64,000 nt of DNA from positions 2,128,001 through 2,192,000 of the forward strand of contig NC_062243.1 of the NCBI RefSeq assembly GCF_905475465.1. Reading direction: 5' to 3'. Origin of the DNA: Pieris napi (taxonomy: Eukaryota > Arthropoda > Insecta > Lepidoptera > Pieridae). Below, one piece after another: positions 45,490 to 56,587 of the stretch; position 1 is the first letter of the stretch, and each line of letters starts with the position of its first letter. The notes under the pieces are model-generated. The model ran no database searches and had not been told where the DNA came from. It saw only the letters and a program-made list of their open reading frames with translations. The position numbers and the translations under genes are program-made.

Positions 45490-45838
45490 AATGAAAATGA
45501 ATACGCTAGCAAATCGCATTGCATTGAAATACCTGTTCGGTTGTAAACTGTATAGTATTTTAACAGTTAATTTTAGGAAGTTTGAGCGGTATCGATGCCG
45601 AATTTTAGAAACACAAAAGCACCTTACAAGTAACTGTAAAAGCAATTTTGAGGATATACTAAAAATTGGCTTTCTCGCTACAGACATGATTTGTGATTCA
45701 TTTCATTACCGAAAGGGACTTTACCATGAAATATGGGTTGCTGTTATAATTTATGTGATAATTATGAATATATTAAAGGATCGATGCGAAGTATCTTGTA
45801 AAGTAGACTGTAACAACATTTCTTTTGATAGGTCATAG
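45490..45838 (+). other. Unrecognised 115-codon open frame
   Basis: ATG at 45491 (a second at 45497); reads NRIALKYLFGCKLYSILTVN, FRKFERYRCRILETQKHL and ends NISFDRS. It has a hydrophobic stretch (IWVAVIIYVIIMNIL, about residues 80-95) and several cysteines. No family recognised and no splice context assessed; it may be chance. Confidence 0.25.
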
Positions 45839-45839
45839 T

Positions 45840-46355
45840 AGGCATAAATTGGTTATAATTTAGTTTGACTAAGCGATAATATTAACGTCCCATTCGTAGA
45901 TATTCCTTTAATCTCAATGAAGTTAATCTCACTTAGCAATGTTATTAAATTTATCGTATCGACAAAGTTTACTTTAATTTGTTTGTATGAGAAAACAGTT
46001 TTTTTTAGTTATTTATAGGAAATTACTGATATTAAACGTACACACCCATGCATTATACAAAATGCCATAACATTTTATACGCTGTAAGATGTATTAAATA
46101 TTTCGTCCTTATCACTCTTGTATAACTTGACAAATACGTAAACTTAATATAACATGCGTCATTGTATGTTTATAATTAAGATGGATTGTGCAAACCCGTC
46201 ATAGTCTTTGACGCTATAATTGTTCATTGGAATACTCGCTGGATAATGTAATGAATTACCGAGAAAACGAGCACTGCGATTATTGACGGCTTAATAATTC
46301 AATATTGCGCAGTTGATTAAAGATTAATTTTGTTAATATGGTGTATTAATTTCAT
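45840..46355. other. No gene seen
   Basis: AT-rich sequence with no recognised signal. Confidence 0.4.
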
Positions 46356-46358
46356 TGC

Positions 46359-46504
46359 TCAAAGGTAGATTGTTATTCCAATCCACATCGAGGTTTCCAC
46401 GGGTGCTCGCAGTGGAGAATCCTCTGAGTGTCCATCATCTGAACCATCATCATCAAGTGGTTGATGTACAGTTTGCGACTTGTATTCTGGAGGCCATCTA
46501 GAAA
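46359..46504 (-). CDS. Orphan C-terminal exon with acidic tail, function unknown
   Basis: Seen on the minus strand: a splice acceptor (cgccttacag) ends just before 46504. A frame with two leading bases then stays open for 47 codons to TGA at 46359-46361. It reads SRWPPEYKSQTVHQPLDDDG, then SDDGHSEDSPLRAPVETSMW and a hydrophobic end ITIYL. Base composition is clearly richer in G+C than the flanks, and there is no ATG. The acidic/serine-rich tail looks like a cytoplasmic C-terminus, but I do not recognise the family. Upstream exons would be above 46504 on this strand and none was identified. It could be the last exon of a long-intron gene or a stranded exon. Confidence 0.4.
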
Positions 46505-46964
46505 CTGTAAGGCGTGTTCAAGTAGGTACCTACAAAAGGGTGACCTCCATCTTGTCTAAAATGTATTTTGTTACATATATTCTTTTTAATTCACCCAGTA
46601 CCTATTTAAAATTATGTTAAATTTTAAATAGGTAAAGTTTTGTATTATTATAATTGTAAATTTATACATAACTTTAATAACTTTAATCCAGTTAAAAAGT
46701 TTTTCTTTAAATGTGTAAAGGTTATAAAAGTCAATACTACACCCAGTTCCTCCTTATTACAAGGTTTTTTTGACCATTAAAATTAATGTATGTATTCAGC
46801 CATTTTGGATTTACAATGATGCCAAATGTAGGAAATTATATTGTTATGTAAAATAAATATGCGTACCAAATTTCCGATCAATACGTCAATGGTAAGTTCT
46901 AAATTTACATTTACTGCCAGTTCCCAAATCAAGAGCATTGAGCGACAGCTGAGCTGAGCTGAAC

Positions 46965-47104
46965 GATCTTTAAGGCACTTTTTGCCATTTACCACCACTA
47001 TGTGAAACCAGCTACGCACTGAAATATTTCCGAACCAATTCGATGTAGGGTCTATCAATATAAGAGTGTACCTATTCCTGAAAATTTCATCCTGGAAATC
47101 TTCC
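46965..47104 (+). repeat. LINE 3' end scrap (family L)
   Basis: ACCACCACTATGTGAAACCA, then TTTCCGAACCAATTCGATGT: a diverged copy of the 25.3-kb sequence, stopped where the next copy starts. Confidence 0.7.
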
Positions 47105-47262
47105 ACGGTCCGTTTAAAATGACATGTTCTTTTGCGAACTAGCGAACTGTGGAATCGATTCCGGTAGAGTCTTACCTGGGAGATACGACCTACAATTGTT
47201 AAAAAAGTACTTCTTCCTCAAAGGCCGCAAATGCGGTATCACTTAACATGAGCCGTTCTAAA
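47105..47262 (+). repeat. LINE 3' end scrap (family L, second subfamily)
   Basis: TTCTTTTGCGAACTAGCGAA, CTGTGGAATCGATTCC, then GAGATACGACCTACAATTG match the 45.1-kb copy. It has internal deletions and follows directly after a first-subfamily copy. Confidence 0.75.
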
Positions 47263-47264
47263 AA

Positions 47265-48540
47265 AAGGGGGAGCAAGAACTAAAAAGATACTGTGCGCCA
47301 TTCTTTTTAATCTCAAATTACAACTGTGACAGCGACTCCTGGTTAATTTTCAATTTTTGAAATTCGGCAAAAGCATTAAAAATGTCTAGAAATAAGGTGA
47401 TCTCAAATAACGAGCCGAATTAAATGTAAAACATTGATAGCGTAATAAAACGGCGGAACAATTCTGTGTGCGACGTGACAACGGCGATACGACCGCGACA
47501 CGATCACGACACATTTACGTTCACGTTAACACACGTCTTCACACGTCGTAAAACGACCTTGCTACTCGACTATGAACGTGAAGATTGAAGAAACGGAGGT
47601 GGTATCTGCAATAATAATCTAGGCGCAATGTCGCAATTTTCGTATCGCGCAGAACAAGATCTCAGTATTGGTACCGTTATCGCTATAAGAAGTTACAGGG
47701 TAGGTAAAGTGCCAGATTTAGAGGTCAAAAGAGTCTCTCTGTCTCTCCAGAGAGGCCTGGCCCAAAATTATTTTCCAAATAAAATGGTGATATTTTGTCA
47801 GTCCAGTTTTCCAAACCAATTGTATCAACAAACGCACAGTTTATTATTAAAGTCCCTTTTGTGGAGGCCTATAGACCTGGTTTCCCTCCCTTACATCCGG
47901 GTCTCTAAATATCGTAGATAGACTATTTTGCTGAAAGAAGACTATTTTGTGAAAAAAAAGTAAAAAAATCCTTATTTTTTTGATAACCATCAAGAGAATG
48001 GACAATAAATAACAGTTCTTCTTAAGTAACATAGTATTTTAAAAGAAAGGAACAACGTATATGCATATGTGGATATATATATAGGGCGTCCCAAACGCAT
48101 ATGTACCACGTTTATAGTACGTACGCCGTATCCAAAACGACCACACCTTTCTTACTCTTTAGCCTAGTTCAATTCCGAATTGCTATACATTGAGCACCTT
48201 TTACGTGTTTGTACATTTACGAGTCTTTGATGTTTTGTGATCACCGAAATATAGTTGTATTTCTATATGGGAGATACTTAACTATGGCTCCTCCATTATA
48301 GGTCGTAATCTTTGTATATAAAAATATTGGTCTATTTTGCTATACAATTAAATTTTTCCCGATAATTAATTAATTTTTCAGGATATACCGTTAACACCTG
48401 GTTGCGTCCGTTATTTTTTCATTTTTGTTTCATAAAAAAGTAGGTGTACACTTCTTCAGTGGCACTCTTCATTTCTGCACCCCACAACTTCTTTCATTCT
48501 CCGTGTCTTCGGGATGTCTCTGCTCCTGGCTGATGGTAAG
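47265..48540. other. No gene identified
   Basis: A GC-richer piece at 47450-47600 (many CGAC/ACACGTC words) precedes an open frame at 47628-47921 that shows no family resemblance. The remainder is AT-rich. Confidence 0.3.
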
Positions 48541-48704
48541 ACCTATAAGGGCTTTAATTGATCGGTCCAGTAAGTAGGGGATCGGCCTCTACTCTTTCAC
48601 AATGATAATAAATATGTGTCTGTAGTATATATTATGTGGTCGGGTGCCACCCATCTAACACATATATTTATATAAATATTATTATTATTATTTATTTGTA
48701 TATA

Positions 48705-48835
48705 AGACATGCTGGTGGCCCTCCCTTTACCGTACGAGTGTTGGATGCCCACAGAGAAAGTCCATTGATGCACGGCCGGGAATCAAACTTACGACTGTTG
48801 CACTCTAAGCCACTAAAGCCAAAACTGCTTGCTTG
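48705..48835 (-). repeat. Diverged tRNA-derived SINE
   Basis: Read on the minus strand: GGCTTTAGTGGCTTAGAGTG (A-box-like), then GTAAGTTTGATTCCCGGCCG (B-box-like) and GTGCATCAATGGACTTTCTC. Related to the main SINE family but old. Confidence 0.6.
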
Positions 48836-48869
48836 CCTTCACTCTCATTTTTGGGTCTAGATTGACTAA

Positions 48870-49463
48870 GTGTACTTATGTACACGCGTTAGAAGTTATA
48901 CTTCTTTGGCGTAACAAGATAAGCATCTTTTCCAAAAAAATTATTATTCTACGTTTGTAGAAAAAACCACACTAACAACAGAAAAAACTAAAATTTTGAC
49001 TATAGCTAACTTCAGGGTGTCGGTTTTTGTGACGATGTGCGCGCATCTTATAAATTTACTCTCATCATTTTTCCCTAAGGCGCCAAAAGAAGCATAACTT
49101 CAAACAATAAAATGTTGACTATCGCTAACTTCAGGGTGTCGGTTTTTTGTGACGATGTGCGCGCATCGTATAAATTTACTCTCATAATTTTTCCCTAAAG
49201 CGCCAAAAGAAGTATAACTTCAAACAATAAAATGTTGACTATCGCTAACTTCAGGGTGTCGGTTTTTTGTGACGATGTGCGCGCATCGTATAAATTTACT
49301 CTCATCATTTTTCCCTAAAGCGCCAAAAGAAGTATAACTTCAAACAATAAAATGTTGACTGTAGCTAACTTCAGGGTGTCGGTTTTTGTGACGGTGTGCG
49401 CGAGCATCGTAAAAAAATACTCTCATCGTTTTTCCCTAACGCGCCAATAGAAGTAGAACTTCA
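48870..49463 (+). mobile_element. TIR element family P (copy 4) with expanded 3' end
   Basis: The left end TGTACTTATGTACACGCGTT AGAAGTTATACTTC is as in the other copies. The right end, normally present once, occurs four times in tandem (separate entry). Confidence 0.8.
48999..49463 (+). repeat. Four tandem ~120-bp units from a transposon end
   Basis: The block CTAACTTCAGGGTGTCGG starts at 49006, 49125, 49245 and 49365, so the period is 119-120 bases. Each unit contains GTGACGATGTGCGCGCATC and ends with a TIR copy (GCGCCAAAAGAAGTATAACT TC). Units 2 and 3 are almost identical; unit 4 is the most different. Confidence 0.9.
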
Positions 49464-49792
49464 AAAATAATTAATACCGTCTTAATCATATAGATTACTT
49501 TAAAAGATTAGGTCTTAAAGCTCTACAAAGCTAACAATCGATAGTTGTATCGGCTTAGGTAAGTTTTGGATTGGGATGTCGTGTTCGCGCCAGACTTAAA
49601 GCTTACACGCTTCAGCTTTTCAACTTAATCTTATTATTCTACGTTAAATATGGTAACTGCAGTTCAAGCTGAGGATTTGAATTTGACTAAGTCATGATTA
49701 ACGTCTTTTATGGATTGGCTCGTTGAACACAATGTGATAATATTACTGTTTAGTCAAGCCACATTTCATATATCTAATTGAAATATCGGGTA

Positions 49793-50003
49793 CAGCCTTG
49801 CGATTCTGTAACTAACTTTTCGAAATCACACAGCGGTTTTCACAGCGGCGGTTGCGCTCAAATCAGTCGTAAAGTAAAAGCTACAAGCTAATAAACTACA
49901 AGCTGAGGGAGCTGATTCTGAAATGGTGGGAGCTTGTTGTTTATTGCTTATCAGAATGCCAAATCATAAAATGACTGCTTAATGACTGATTTGAGCGCGA
50001 CTG
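49793..50003. mobile_element. MITE family Q, rearranged copy
   Basis: Starts CAGCCTTGCGATTCTGTAAC. The core is followed by a second, inverted core (ATCAGAATGCCAAATCATAA, ACTGATTTGAGCGCGACT), so the copy is a partial inverted duplication without the usual outer right end. Confidence 0.7.
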
Positions 50004-50194
50004 TATTTGTGTGTATTTTATAAATACGCGTGTATTTTTATACAATTGATACCAAGAAACCAAAATTATGACGATTAAACAACTATATGTTTATAGTACC
50101 TGTATCTTAATTTAAAAAAATTTAATAACTCTCTCCATAGTAACTTATCATTTAAAAGAATCAAACACACCACTACACGCAATACTCGTCGAGC

Positions 50195-50410
50195 GAGTTT
50201 GCTTATCTTGCCGAAGCCGCGTACAAATTATTTGAAGATTCTATTAAGTATGAGGGTGTGCAATTATTTAATCAATTACCAATTCAAAAGGGCATTAAAG
50301 ATACATATCCGAATGAGCCTAGTTAACTAAAATTGGGATGGCTGATGGCGACGTGTAACTCGTTCGTATATACATATTAAGTTTCTCATGTAAATAAAAA
50401 AACATTTTAT
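50195..50410 (+). repeat. LINE C-terminal remnant
   Basis: The open stretch reads EFAYLAEAAYKLFEDSIKYE, then GVQLFNQLPIQKGIKDTYP and stop. The x-LFNQLP motif is typical near the C-terminus of several insect LINE reverse transcriptases. An A-rich tail follows. Confidence 0.45.
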
Positions 50411-50414
50411 GTAA

Positions 50415-51075
50415 TGAGAAATAAAGTTCTTTAAACATAAACACATATTGACATTACCATTATTATATATACATAGATTAACATATACTATATTATGAGA
50501 TACCATGGAGTAGCAGATGGTAGATGGAGTACCAGGCTATAGAAGCAAAGGCTATTCAGACTATTATCAACAATAAATCATTGTATCTTTGTTCATAATT
50601 ACTGCCACATTTCTAACATTACTAAAGTCTATGCGGACAATGATTCAGCGTGGCGGTTGTGCTAACAAATATTATTCTTATTTGTTACGCGTTTTTACAT
50701 TTATTTACAAAAATTATATACAAAATTATCAAGTATCAAGGTGATTAAAGTCAAATTGCTATAACGTGACAGAGTCAACATAATTTAGCACTGCAGCGAC
50801 ATCAAATCGTACAACAGTTCTCTTTATGCAAATTATCTATGGTAATTTAATTATTAACTAATTATACCTGGCTTGATTATAGAATTAATAGCTTTTACAA
50901 GAGTGGAACAAAGGCTTGCACTGATCACGTATAATCCTTTATCTAATGAAAAATTACCTATTAACATACTCTAAATCTTTGACTAAGAGGAAATAGCTTT
51001 TATAGGATAAAAGGTGTTTATTAATATCTTTATAATGTTATTTTAATTCAATTCTGATTATCATATTCTATAATG
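50415..51075. other. AT-rich, no gene seen
   Basis: No recognised signal. Confidence 0.4.
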
Positions 51076-51078
51076 TAT

Positions 51079-51362
51079 ATAGCAGTGTTGGCCTCGTAGC
51101 TTCAGCGTGCGACTCTCATCCCTGAGGTCGTAGGTTCGATCCCCGGATGTGCACCAATGGATTTTCTTTCTATGTGCGCATTTAACATTCGCTCGAACGG
51201 TGAAAGAAAACATCGTGAGGAAACCGACATGTTTTAGACCCAAAAAGTCGACAGCGTGTGTCAGGCACAGGAAACTGATCACCTACTTGCCTATTAGATT
51301 GAAAAATTATGCAACAGATTCAGAACTCTGAGGCTCAGGCCTAAAGATGTTATAGCTCTACT
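51079..51362 (+). mobile_element. tRNA-derived SINE, near full length
   Basis: A box GTTGGCCTCGTAGCTTCAGC and B box GGTTCGATCCCCGG, body GTGCACCAATGGATTTTCTT, GAAAGAAAACATCGTGAGGA, CACCTACTTGCCTATTAGAT. The best copy in the window. Confidence 0.9.
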
Positions 51363-51840
51363 GATTTATTTATAAATGAAACGCAAAATATGTTGCTAAT
51401 GGCAAAACTCAAAGACGGCTGGACCAATTGGATAATTTATTATAAATTTATTTCTTGAACTCTGAGAAATGTTTTTATATAGTAAACAAAATTGGGAAAA
51501 ATAAGTCCTATTTAGTACTTAGGTTTTTATTTCGGCAAAGCGAACAGTCTCTATGGGGTAGCATGACAAAATGTTTCATATGCGTGCAGTAAAAAGGACG
51601 GCTAAGTAAAAAAAAAAATTATAATATTAATGCAAAACGAAGTTCGAAATCTATGTCCAAAAGATTATTAATAATTTATTGTATTGAATCGATTTTGTTG
51701 AAACTTAAATTGATTTAAATCATTAAGGATCATCAAAATGACAATAAAAACGTAATTTCTTACGAAATTTTGCATACGCTTGGAAGTCTATTTAAATCAA
51801 TACATGAAGATCAGTAAGATGTTCTCTATATATAGAATTA

Positions 51841-52190
51841 CTAGCTGACCCGACAAACGTTGCTTTTGCCATGTATATTATTTGTAGGAAACATTTTTTT
51901 AGTTCAATAAAAATAACTATCTATAATCATAAAAAAATTGGGGTTGATTGTAGAGGAATGAAAATTAGGGGTTGTATATGTTTTTGTATGCTGTATCATA
52001 AACAAATAAAAACAAAAACAATTCTAATTTTTTTTGGGGTGGACCCCTTATCACTGAGGGGTATGAATGATAGTAGCCAATTAACAGACTTACTGAATAT
52101 GCAAAAGAAATTTCATAAGTATCGGTCGAGCCGTTTCGGAGAAGTGTGGGAACGAACATTGTGACACGAGAATTTTATATATATAGAGAT
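51841..52190 (+). repeat. Short interspersed repeat family A, full copy
   Basis: CTAGCTGACCCGACAAACGT to AGAATTTTATATATATAGA, about 350 bases, with all internal blocks (GGGGTTGATTGTAGAGG, ACCCCTTATCACTGAGGGG, GGTCGAGCCGTTTCGGAGA). Confidence 0.8.
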
Positions 52191-52194
52191 TATG

Positions 52195-52780
52195 CTTTTA
52201 TTATGGTTTCTCCTTATAGTTGTTGGGGGCCAAGACAATATTTCTTAGAGCCAGTGAGTTAGTGTGTGTCATTAATTTTCAAATTCCAACAACGTATTAA
52301 CAATAAGTTTACCGTGACAACATATTAGGTAATTTATAAACTTTCGTTAATATCGCATTAGTTAACTAAAATAGTTGTATATTAAATAAATAAATGAATA
52401 CAGTAACCCTCAAACAAAAATTCCTGCAAATCATAAAATCAAACAAAACGCTGACGGGTATTGGGATATTGAAAGTGAAGTCTTATAAATCAAAGATTCA
52501 GACATCCTAAAAAAATATGTAACGTGGTCTCCGCATAGCTCAATACAAAGATGGACATTGCAAATATGGGTGTGTAAATATTCTTTAGAACTTTCACCTT
52601 TATGAGAGATCAAGCGGTTATGAAAAGATTTCTAAGAGAAAAAAGGAAAATATTGAAGTTTTGGTTGATAGTGTGACTATTACTATCTAATTTGCTGTGA
52701 AATGTTATTGGTTTGTGGACTCAGTTTCCGCACTTTCACTCTCAAAAAGTCCGTTGTACGTAAATTTGTTGTAAATTTGT
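52195..52780. other. No gene seen
   Basis: AT-rich sequence with no recognised signal. Confidence 0.4.
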
Positions 52781-52783
52781 ATA

Positions 52784-52948
52784 CAGCCTTGCGATTCTGT
52801 AACTCACATTTCGAACTCGCACACTCCTTATCAGAATGCCAAATCGTAAAATGACTGCTTCACGACTGATTTGAGCGCGACCGCCGCTGCGAAAACCGGT
52901 GTGCGAGTTCGAAAGTGACAAAAAGTGAGTTACAGAATCGCAAGGCAG
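52784..52948. mobile_element. MITE family Q, both ends present
   Basis: CAGCCTTGCGATTCTGTAAC TCAC at the left and GTGAGTTACAGAATCGCAAG GC at the right. The core is in the opposite orientation to the 44.3-kb copy. Confidence 0.8.
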
Positions 52949-52949
52949 T

Positions 52950-54510
52950 ATATTGTAATCTAATACAAAAAAAGCACTTGAAGCCCTTACATTTTTACTG
53001 TAAAGGCTATAAACTTGTTTGCGATAATAACGACTATGTACTTTTTATTTTTGAATATATTCATTGGTCGTTTTTATTTTTATTAAAAACAGTTCCAAAC
53101 ATATTCCTACAAACACACAAATGTACAAAACAGAAGAACAATTTTTTTTTTTTTTTGAGAAGCTCGCATTAAAACCAAATTTTTGTAGCGATAAATACAA
53201 AGTAAATATACTCTTGTATTTGTATAAATTACATTTACTCAAATATTTTTATTTTTAAAAGATTATATTCTTTGGTAGATGAAATCGTACTGCAGAATAT
53301 CATAATGTAGCATACGGTTAATTAAAAATTGTTTCTACGTATTGTATTGAAACACGTCTGTGGATAATCTATGTGGGTGTTCCCAGTCTTAATGGGAACC
53401 TTGATTGCTTTGATGCTAGACAGTAGGTAGGAAGTATATTGAGCAATAGCAAGTATATAGCTTGCATCTTGCAGCTTGCTCAAGGAATATATACCTACTC
53501 CTTCAAAGTCGATACCATACTCGCTTGAAAAATTCGTTTGGCTATTGGTGAGTTACTGGCATAACGTATGTACATTTTAGAATTTTTCGCGAAAATAAAC
53601 AATTAAAAACCAGTTATGTTCACTGTTCCAGATAGAGTTGCATCCAACAAACCAAAGACAGCATTGAAAGGCGGTTGACGAGACTTTTATGTGTGGTGAA
53701 GGAGTATTGATAGTATGATACAGTCTGGAAGATGCTCAGTAAGACCGACTTCTATGACTACTTTAATATTACCATGGATTGTATCCGAAAGAATTGTCTA
53801 TATTTGCACCTGAATCATTTGACGTGAAGACAGAATACGCAATCTACCACTATCACCTTGATGTCCTTCGAAGTACTATGAAATACAATTTACAATTATT
53901 TTGTAATAGGTTTGTAACAGTTGTATTTAGAACCCTTTATTAAGAATTTACGGTTTAATTTTGCTTTATTACTTAGTACGATATGTTTTAATTTTCAACA
54001 ACAATCTAACGCAGACAAAGTTACGGGCCGAAGCCAGCACAAAACAATATTGTACTCTTATTTCAATTTAATGCTAGGAAGTACGGTGGAAAATCACGTC
54101 TCCAGTCCGACTGACCACGGATTTCCCCCGGGAAGCCGCATTTAATTGCACTTCTCTTAACAATTTAATTTTTCAAGCATTTGACTCTGTATTGTTTCAC
54201 CTAAGAAAATAAACGGAGTACTAAAGAAAGCCATAATATCTTTCGTAAACAACGTATTTCTTAAAGAAAATAGAAAAGTTTTCTTAGCTTTTCTGAATAA
54301 ATGCGTCTTTTGTACTGACTTTGGTTTTAGAAAATTGTTCTTTATATTAGTTATTAGTGAGTATTGTTGCGGGCGAAGTCTCAGTACTTTAATATTGTTC
54401 CACAAATATTGATTATTTTAGTTTATAAGTTCTCTCTCAATTGAATGAAATTTCCAAGAGTTAGGAAAAAATATTAATCATAAAGTTAGTTCATTTTACA
54501 ACCTATATTA
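52950..54510. other. No gene identified
   Basis: AT-rich, except 53620-53880, which is slightly more GC-rich and has short open stretches (KELSIFAPESFDVKTEYAIY) without a recognised family. Confidence 0.3.
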
Positions 54511-54513
54511 AAA

Positions 54514-54700
54514 ACAATTTCGTAACGTTTTTGACAAATAATTCTATTAACACATTCCTAAGACACGAAATTATTTTTTGGCCATAAATTATTTAAATTA
54601 TAAGGCACAATTTCGTAACGTTTTTGACAAATAATTCTATTAACATATTTCTAAGACACGAAATTATTTTTTGGCCATAAATTATTTAAATTATAAGGCA
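54514..54700. repeat. 93-bp direct tandem duplication
   Basis: ACAATTTCGTAACGTTTTTG starts at 54514 and again at 54607. The two units differ at about two bases (both C/T), so the duplication is recent. Confidence 0.95.
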
Positions 54701-55229
54701 TAAGATGCATATAACCTTATACGACTTTCTTGAACCTTACGTAAAATAGTAAGTCTATATCTCGGAGACGAGGGACCGGCTATTAGCATAAAACCATCTT
54801 CCAAAAAGTGCAAGACCTTGTTTGAGTAAAAACACTGTAGGGTTGCCATTAAAACTCTAAGTTTATATTATTTTACATAAGAATTTGATAAATATCACAA
54901 ATTTTAGAATAAATAGTATTAAGCCTACTATTATTATTTAGTCACAAATTTGTCGATATTAAAAAAACACAGGTAACTATGCTAACCTATTTACAAGTTA
55001 GATAAACATTAAGGCTATGTTCAGATGGCAAAAACTTGATGCGCGTTTTCAAATCGCGCGACTAGACATTGTGGTATTTTTTTCATACATCTGTTCACAT
55101 GAGCGCGCGTTGACGCGCGCTTTGATATTAATGTAATGTCCGTTTGCTGTTCAGATGAGCAAGCGCTTTCATCGCGATCGCATGTAATTTTGTTAATTTT
55201 CGTAATTATATTTTGTTCTCGCATTTAAA

Positions 55230-55340
55230 ATGAGTGAAATTGAAGATATTGACATCGACTTACTAATCGATGAAGTAGAAAAAAGGCCAGCAAGTTGGAA
55301 TATAGCAAATTTGTATAAAAAATATAATATAATTTGTATT
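55230..55340 (+). pseudogene. MADF-domain protein start (Harbinger second ORF)
   Basis: ATG at 55230: MSEIEDIDIDLLIDEVEKRP, then ASWNIANLYKKYN. LI.EVE.RP..W......Y matches the start of MADF (Myb/SANT-like) domains, which occur as the accessory protein of many animal Harbingers. It ends in an A/T-rich junction. Confidence 0.7.
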
Positions 55341-55349
55341 TTTTTTTTC

Positions 55350-55432
55350 AAAATTGGATGAACCCAATGTGTACGTTTTCTTTTTCTATATTTTTCTTTA
55401 TAATATAACCACAAAATAATAGCCTCTTCCAC
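55350..55432 (-). pseudogene. Harbinger transposase start
   Basis: From ATG 55432: MEEAIILWLYYKEKYRKRKR, then THWVHPI. The short start followed by RKRxxWVHPI is the RRWWV.P motif of Harbinger transposases. It then runs into the deletion junction. Confidence 0.7.
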
Positions 55433-55561
55433 GTCTATGTTCTACGTTCTACCGAACTAGACTGACGAGTACTCTCGCAACGCGCGTTAGCGCTCATCAT
55501 CTGAACGCTCTTCAAATTTGATCGCGCGTTGACGCGCGTTACATGTGAACATAGCCTTAAG

Positions 55562-55835
55562 AGCGATTTGTTAGCATTACATTATCAAGACTCATTTCAT
55601 CTGACATTTCATTTATCTATAGAACAGTGCAAGAAAATTAAACTCCAATTGGTTACCAATTAATAAGTATCACTCATTTTTTATTTAACAATTTTATTCA
55701 ATCACTGGTATATATAAAATGAAAATTTTTGATAGTAACTTGATTTATTTTATGAATTTTGTTCATTTTGCTATTTTTAAATGATTGATTGAATCGTTCT
55801 TCTGAAATTCTGTTAAACACATTTCACTAGTATAA
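55562..55835. other. No gene seen
   Basis: AT-rich spacer. Confidence 0.4.
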
Positions 55836-55839
55836 GCTT

Positions 55840-56000
55840 CTTCTTCTGGTGCCTTTCCATTACTAGAGGTTGGCGGTCAGTCTCTTGGAGCGTGTCTTGT
55901 CCTGTGCCAGATGCAGCTACTCTTCCGTAGTCGCAATACCCGTCCACTCTCTAACCGTGCGAAGCTATGATTTCTTCCTGGCTTTTACCCATTATAATTA
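55840..56000 (-). repeat. LINE reverse-transcriptase C-terminal remnant
   Basis: On the minus strand it reads TVREWTGIATTEE, stop, LHLAQDKTRSKRLTANL. The TVREWTG and the AQDRxxW-like segment match the very end of common insect endonuclease/reverse-transcriptase LINE proteins. Three stops. Confidence 0.5.
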
Positions 56001-56044
56001 ATTGTAGGAGGTGGTAGCGGTCAGGGCGCAACTTTCCGTTTGTT

Positions 56045-56215
56045 TTTTTTATGTAAAAAGAGGCACCGGGCACGAGCCTCATCTGATGTTAAGTGATATT
56101 GATATTCACATTGCCAGAAGACTCGCAAGTGCGTTGCCGGACTTTAAAGAATTGGTACACTCTTTTCTTGAAGGACCCTAAGTCGAATTGGTTTGGAAAT
56201 ACTTCAGTGGGTTGT
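56045..56215 (-). repeat. LINE 3' end (family L)
   Basis: The T run, GGCACCGGGCACGAGCCTCA, TCTGATGTTAAGTGATATTG, then TTGAAGGACCCTAAGTCGAA: the inverse of the 25.3-kb copy. Confidence 0.8.
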
Positions 56216-56587
56216 TTAATAATCAGCTACTCAATAGTTATTAAAATCTCAAATAAATAGAAATATAAATTTTTAAGATAAATTACACTTTTTAAACTGT
56301 CCTTTGGTTGGGTGTTACAACCCTAGCGGGCTTATTTCCTGTAATAGCAAGGTAAGAATTTGGCGGTAAAAGCGTCTTGTTAACCATTTTTAGTACTTGT
56401 GTTTCAAGGATATATAAAACTGTAGGTAGTTCAGGCAGTACTTAAAAAGATATGGAGCCAGTTGCTTATTAGCAAATGTATCATAAAATAAAATTTAGAC
56501 CAGTTTCAGCCTAGAGTGCGATTTTCAGGTTGAGCTACCAAATGCATTATTTTGCTGAAGAAAAAACTTGTAACTTTATAAGATACT

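Larger units (their letters stand above)
55013..55556. mobile_element. PIF/Harbinger-derived MITE keeping both gene starts
   Basis: TIR GGCTATGTTCAGATG and CATGTGAACATAGCC are flanked by TTAA on both sides (TTA/TAA-type duplication). Subterminal GCGCGTTGACGCGCG words occur at both ends. Inside are the start of a MADF protein on the plus strand and the start of a Harbinger transposase on the minus strand, pointing toward each other. The centre of the parent element has been deleted. Confidence 0.85.

Noticed and set aside
47628..47921. 97-codon open frame as a gene
   Set aside because: No family resemblance, no splice context and biased toward AT-rich codons at its end; cannot be supported.
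48999..49463. Regular ~120-bp units as a CRISPR-like array
   Set aside because: Units are contiguous direct repeats with no variable spacers, and each carries a transposon end; eukaryotic context.
55352..55432. Minus-strand frame as a host gene start
   Set aside because: It lies between TIRs with target duplications and matches the Harbinger N-terminal motif.
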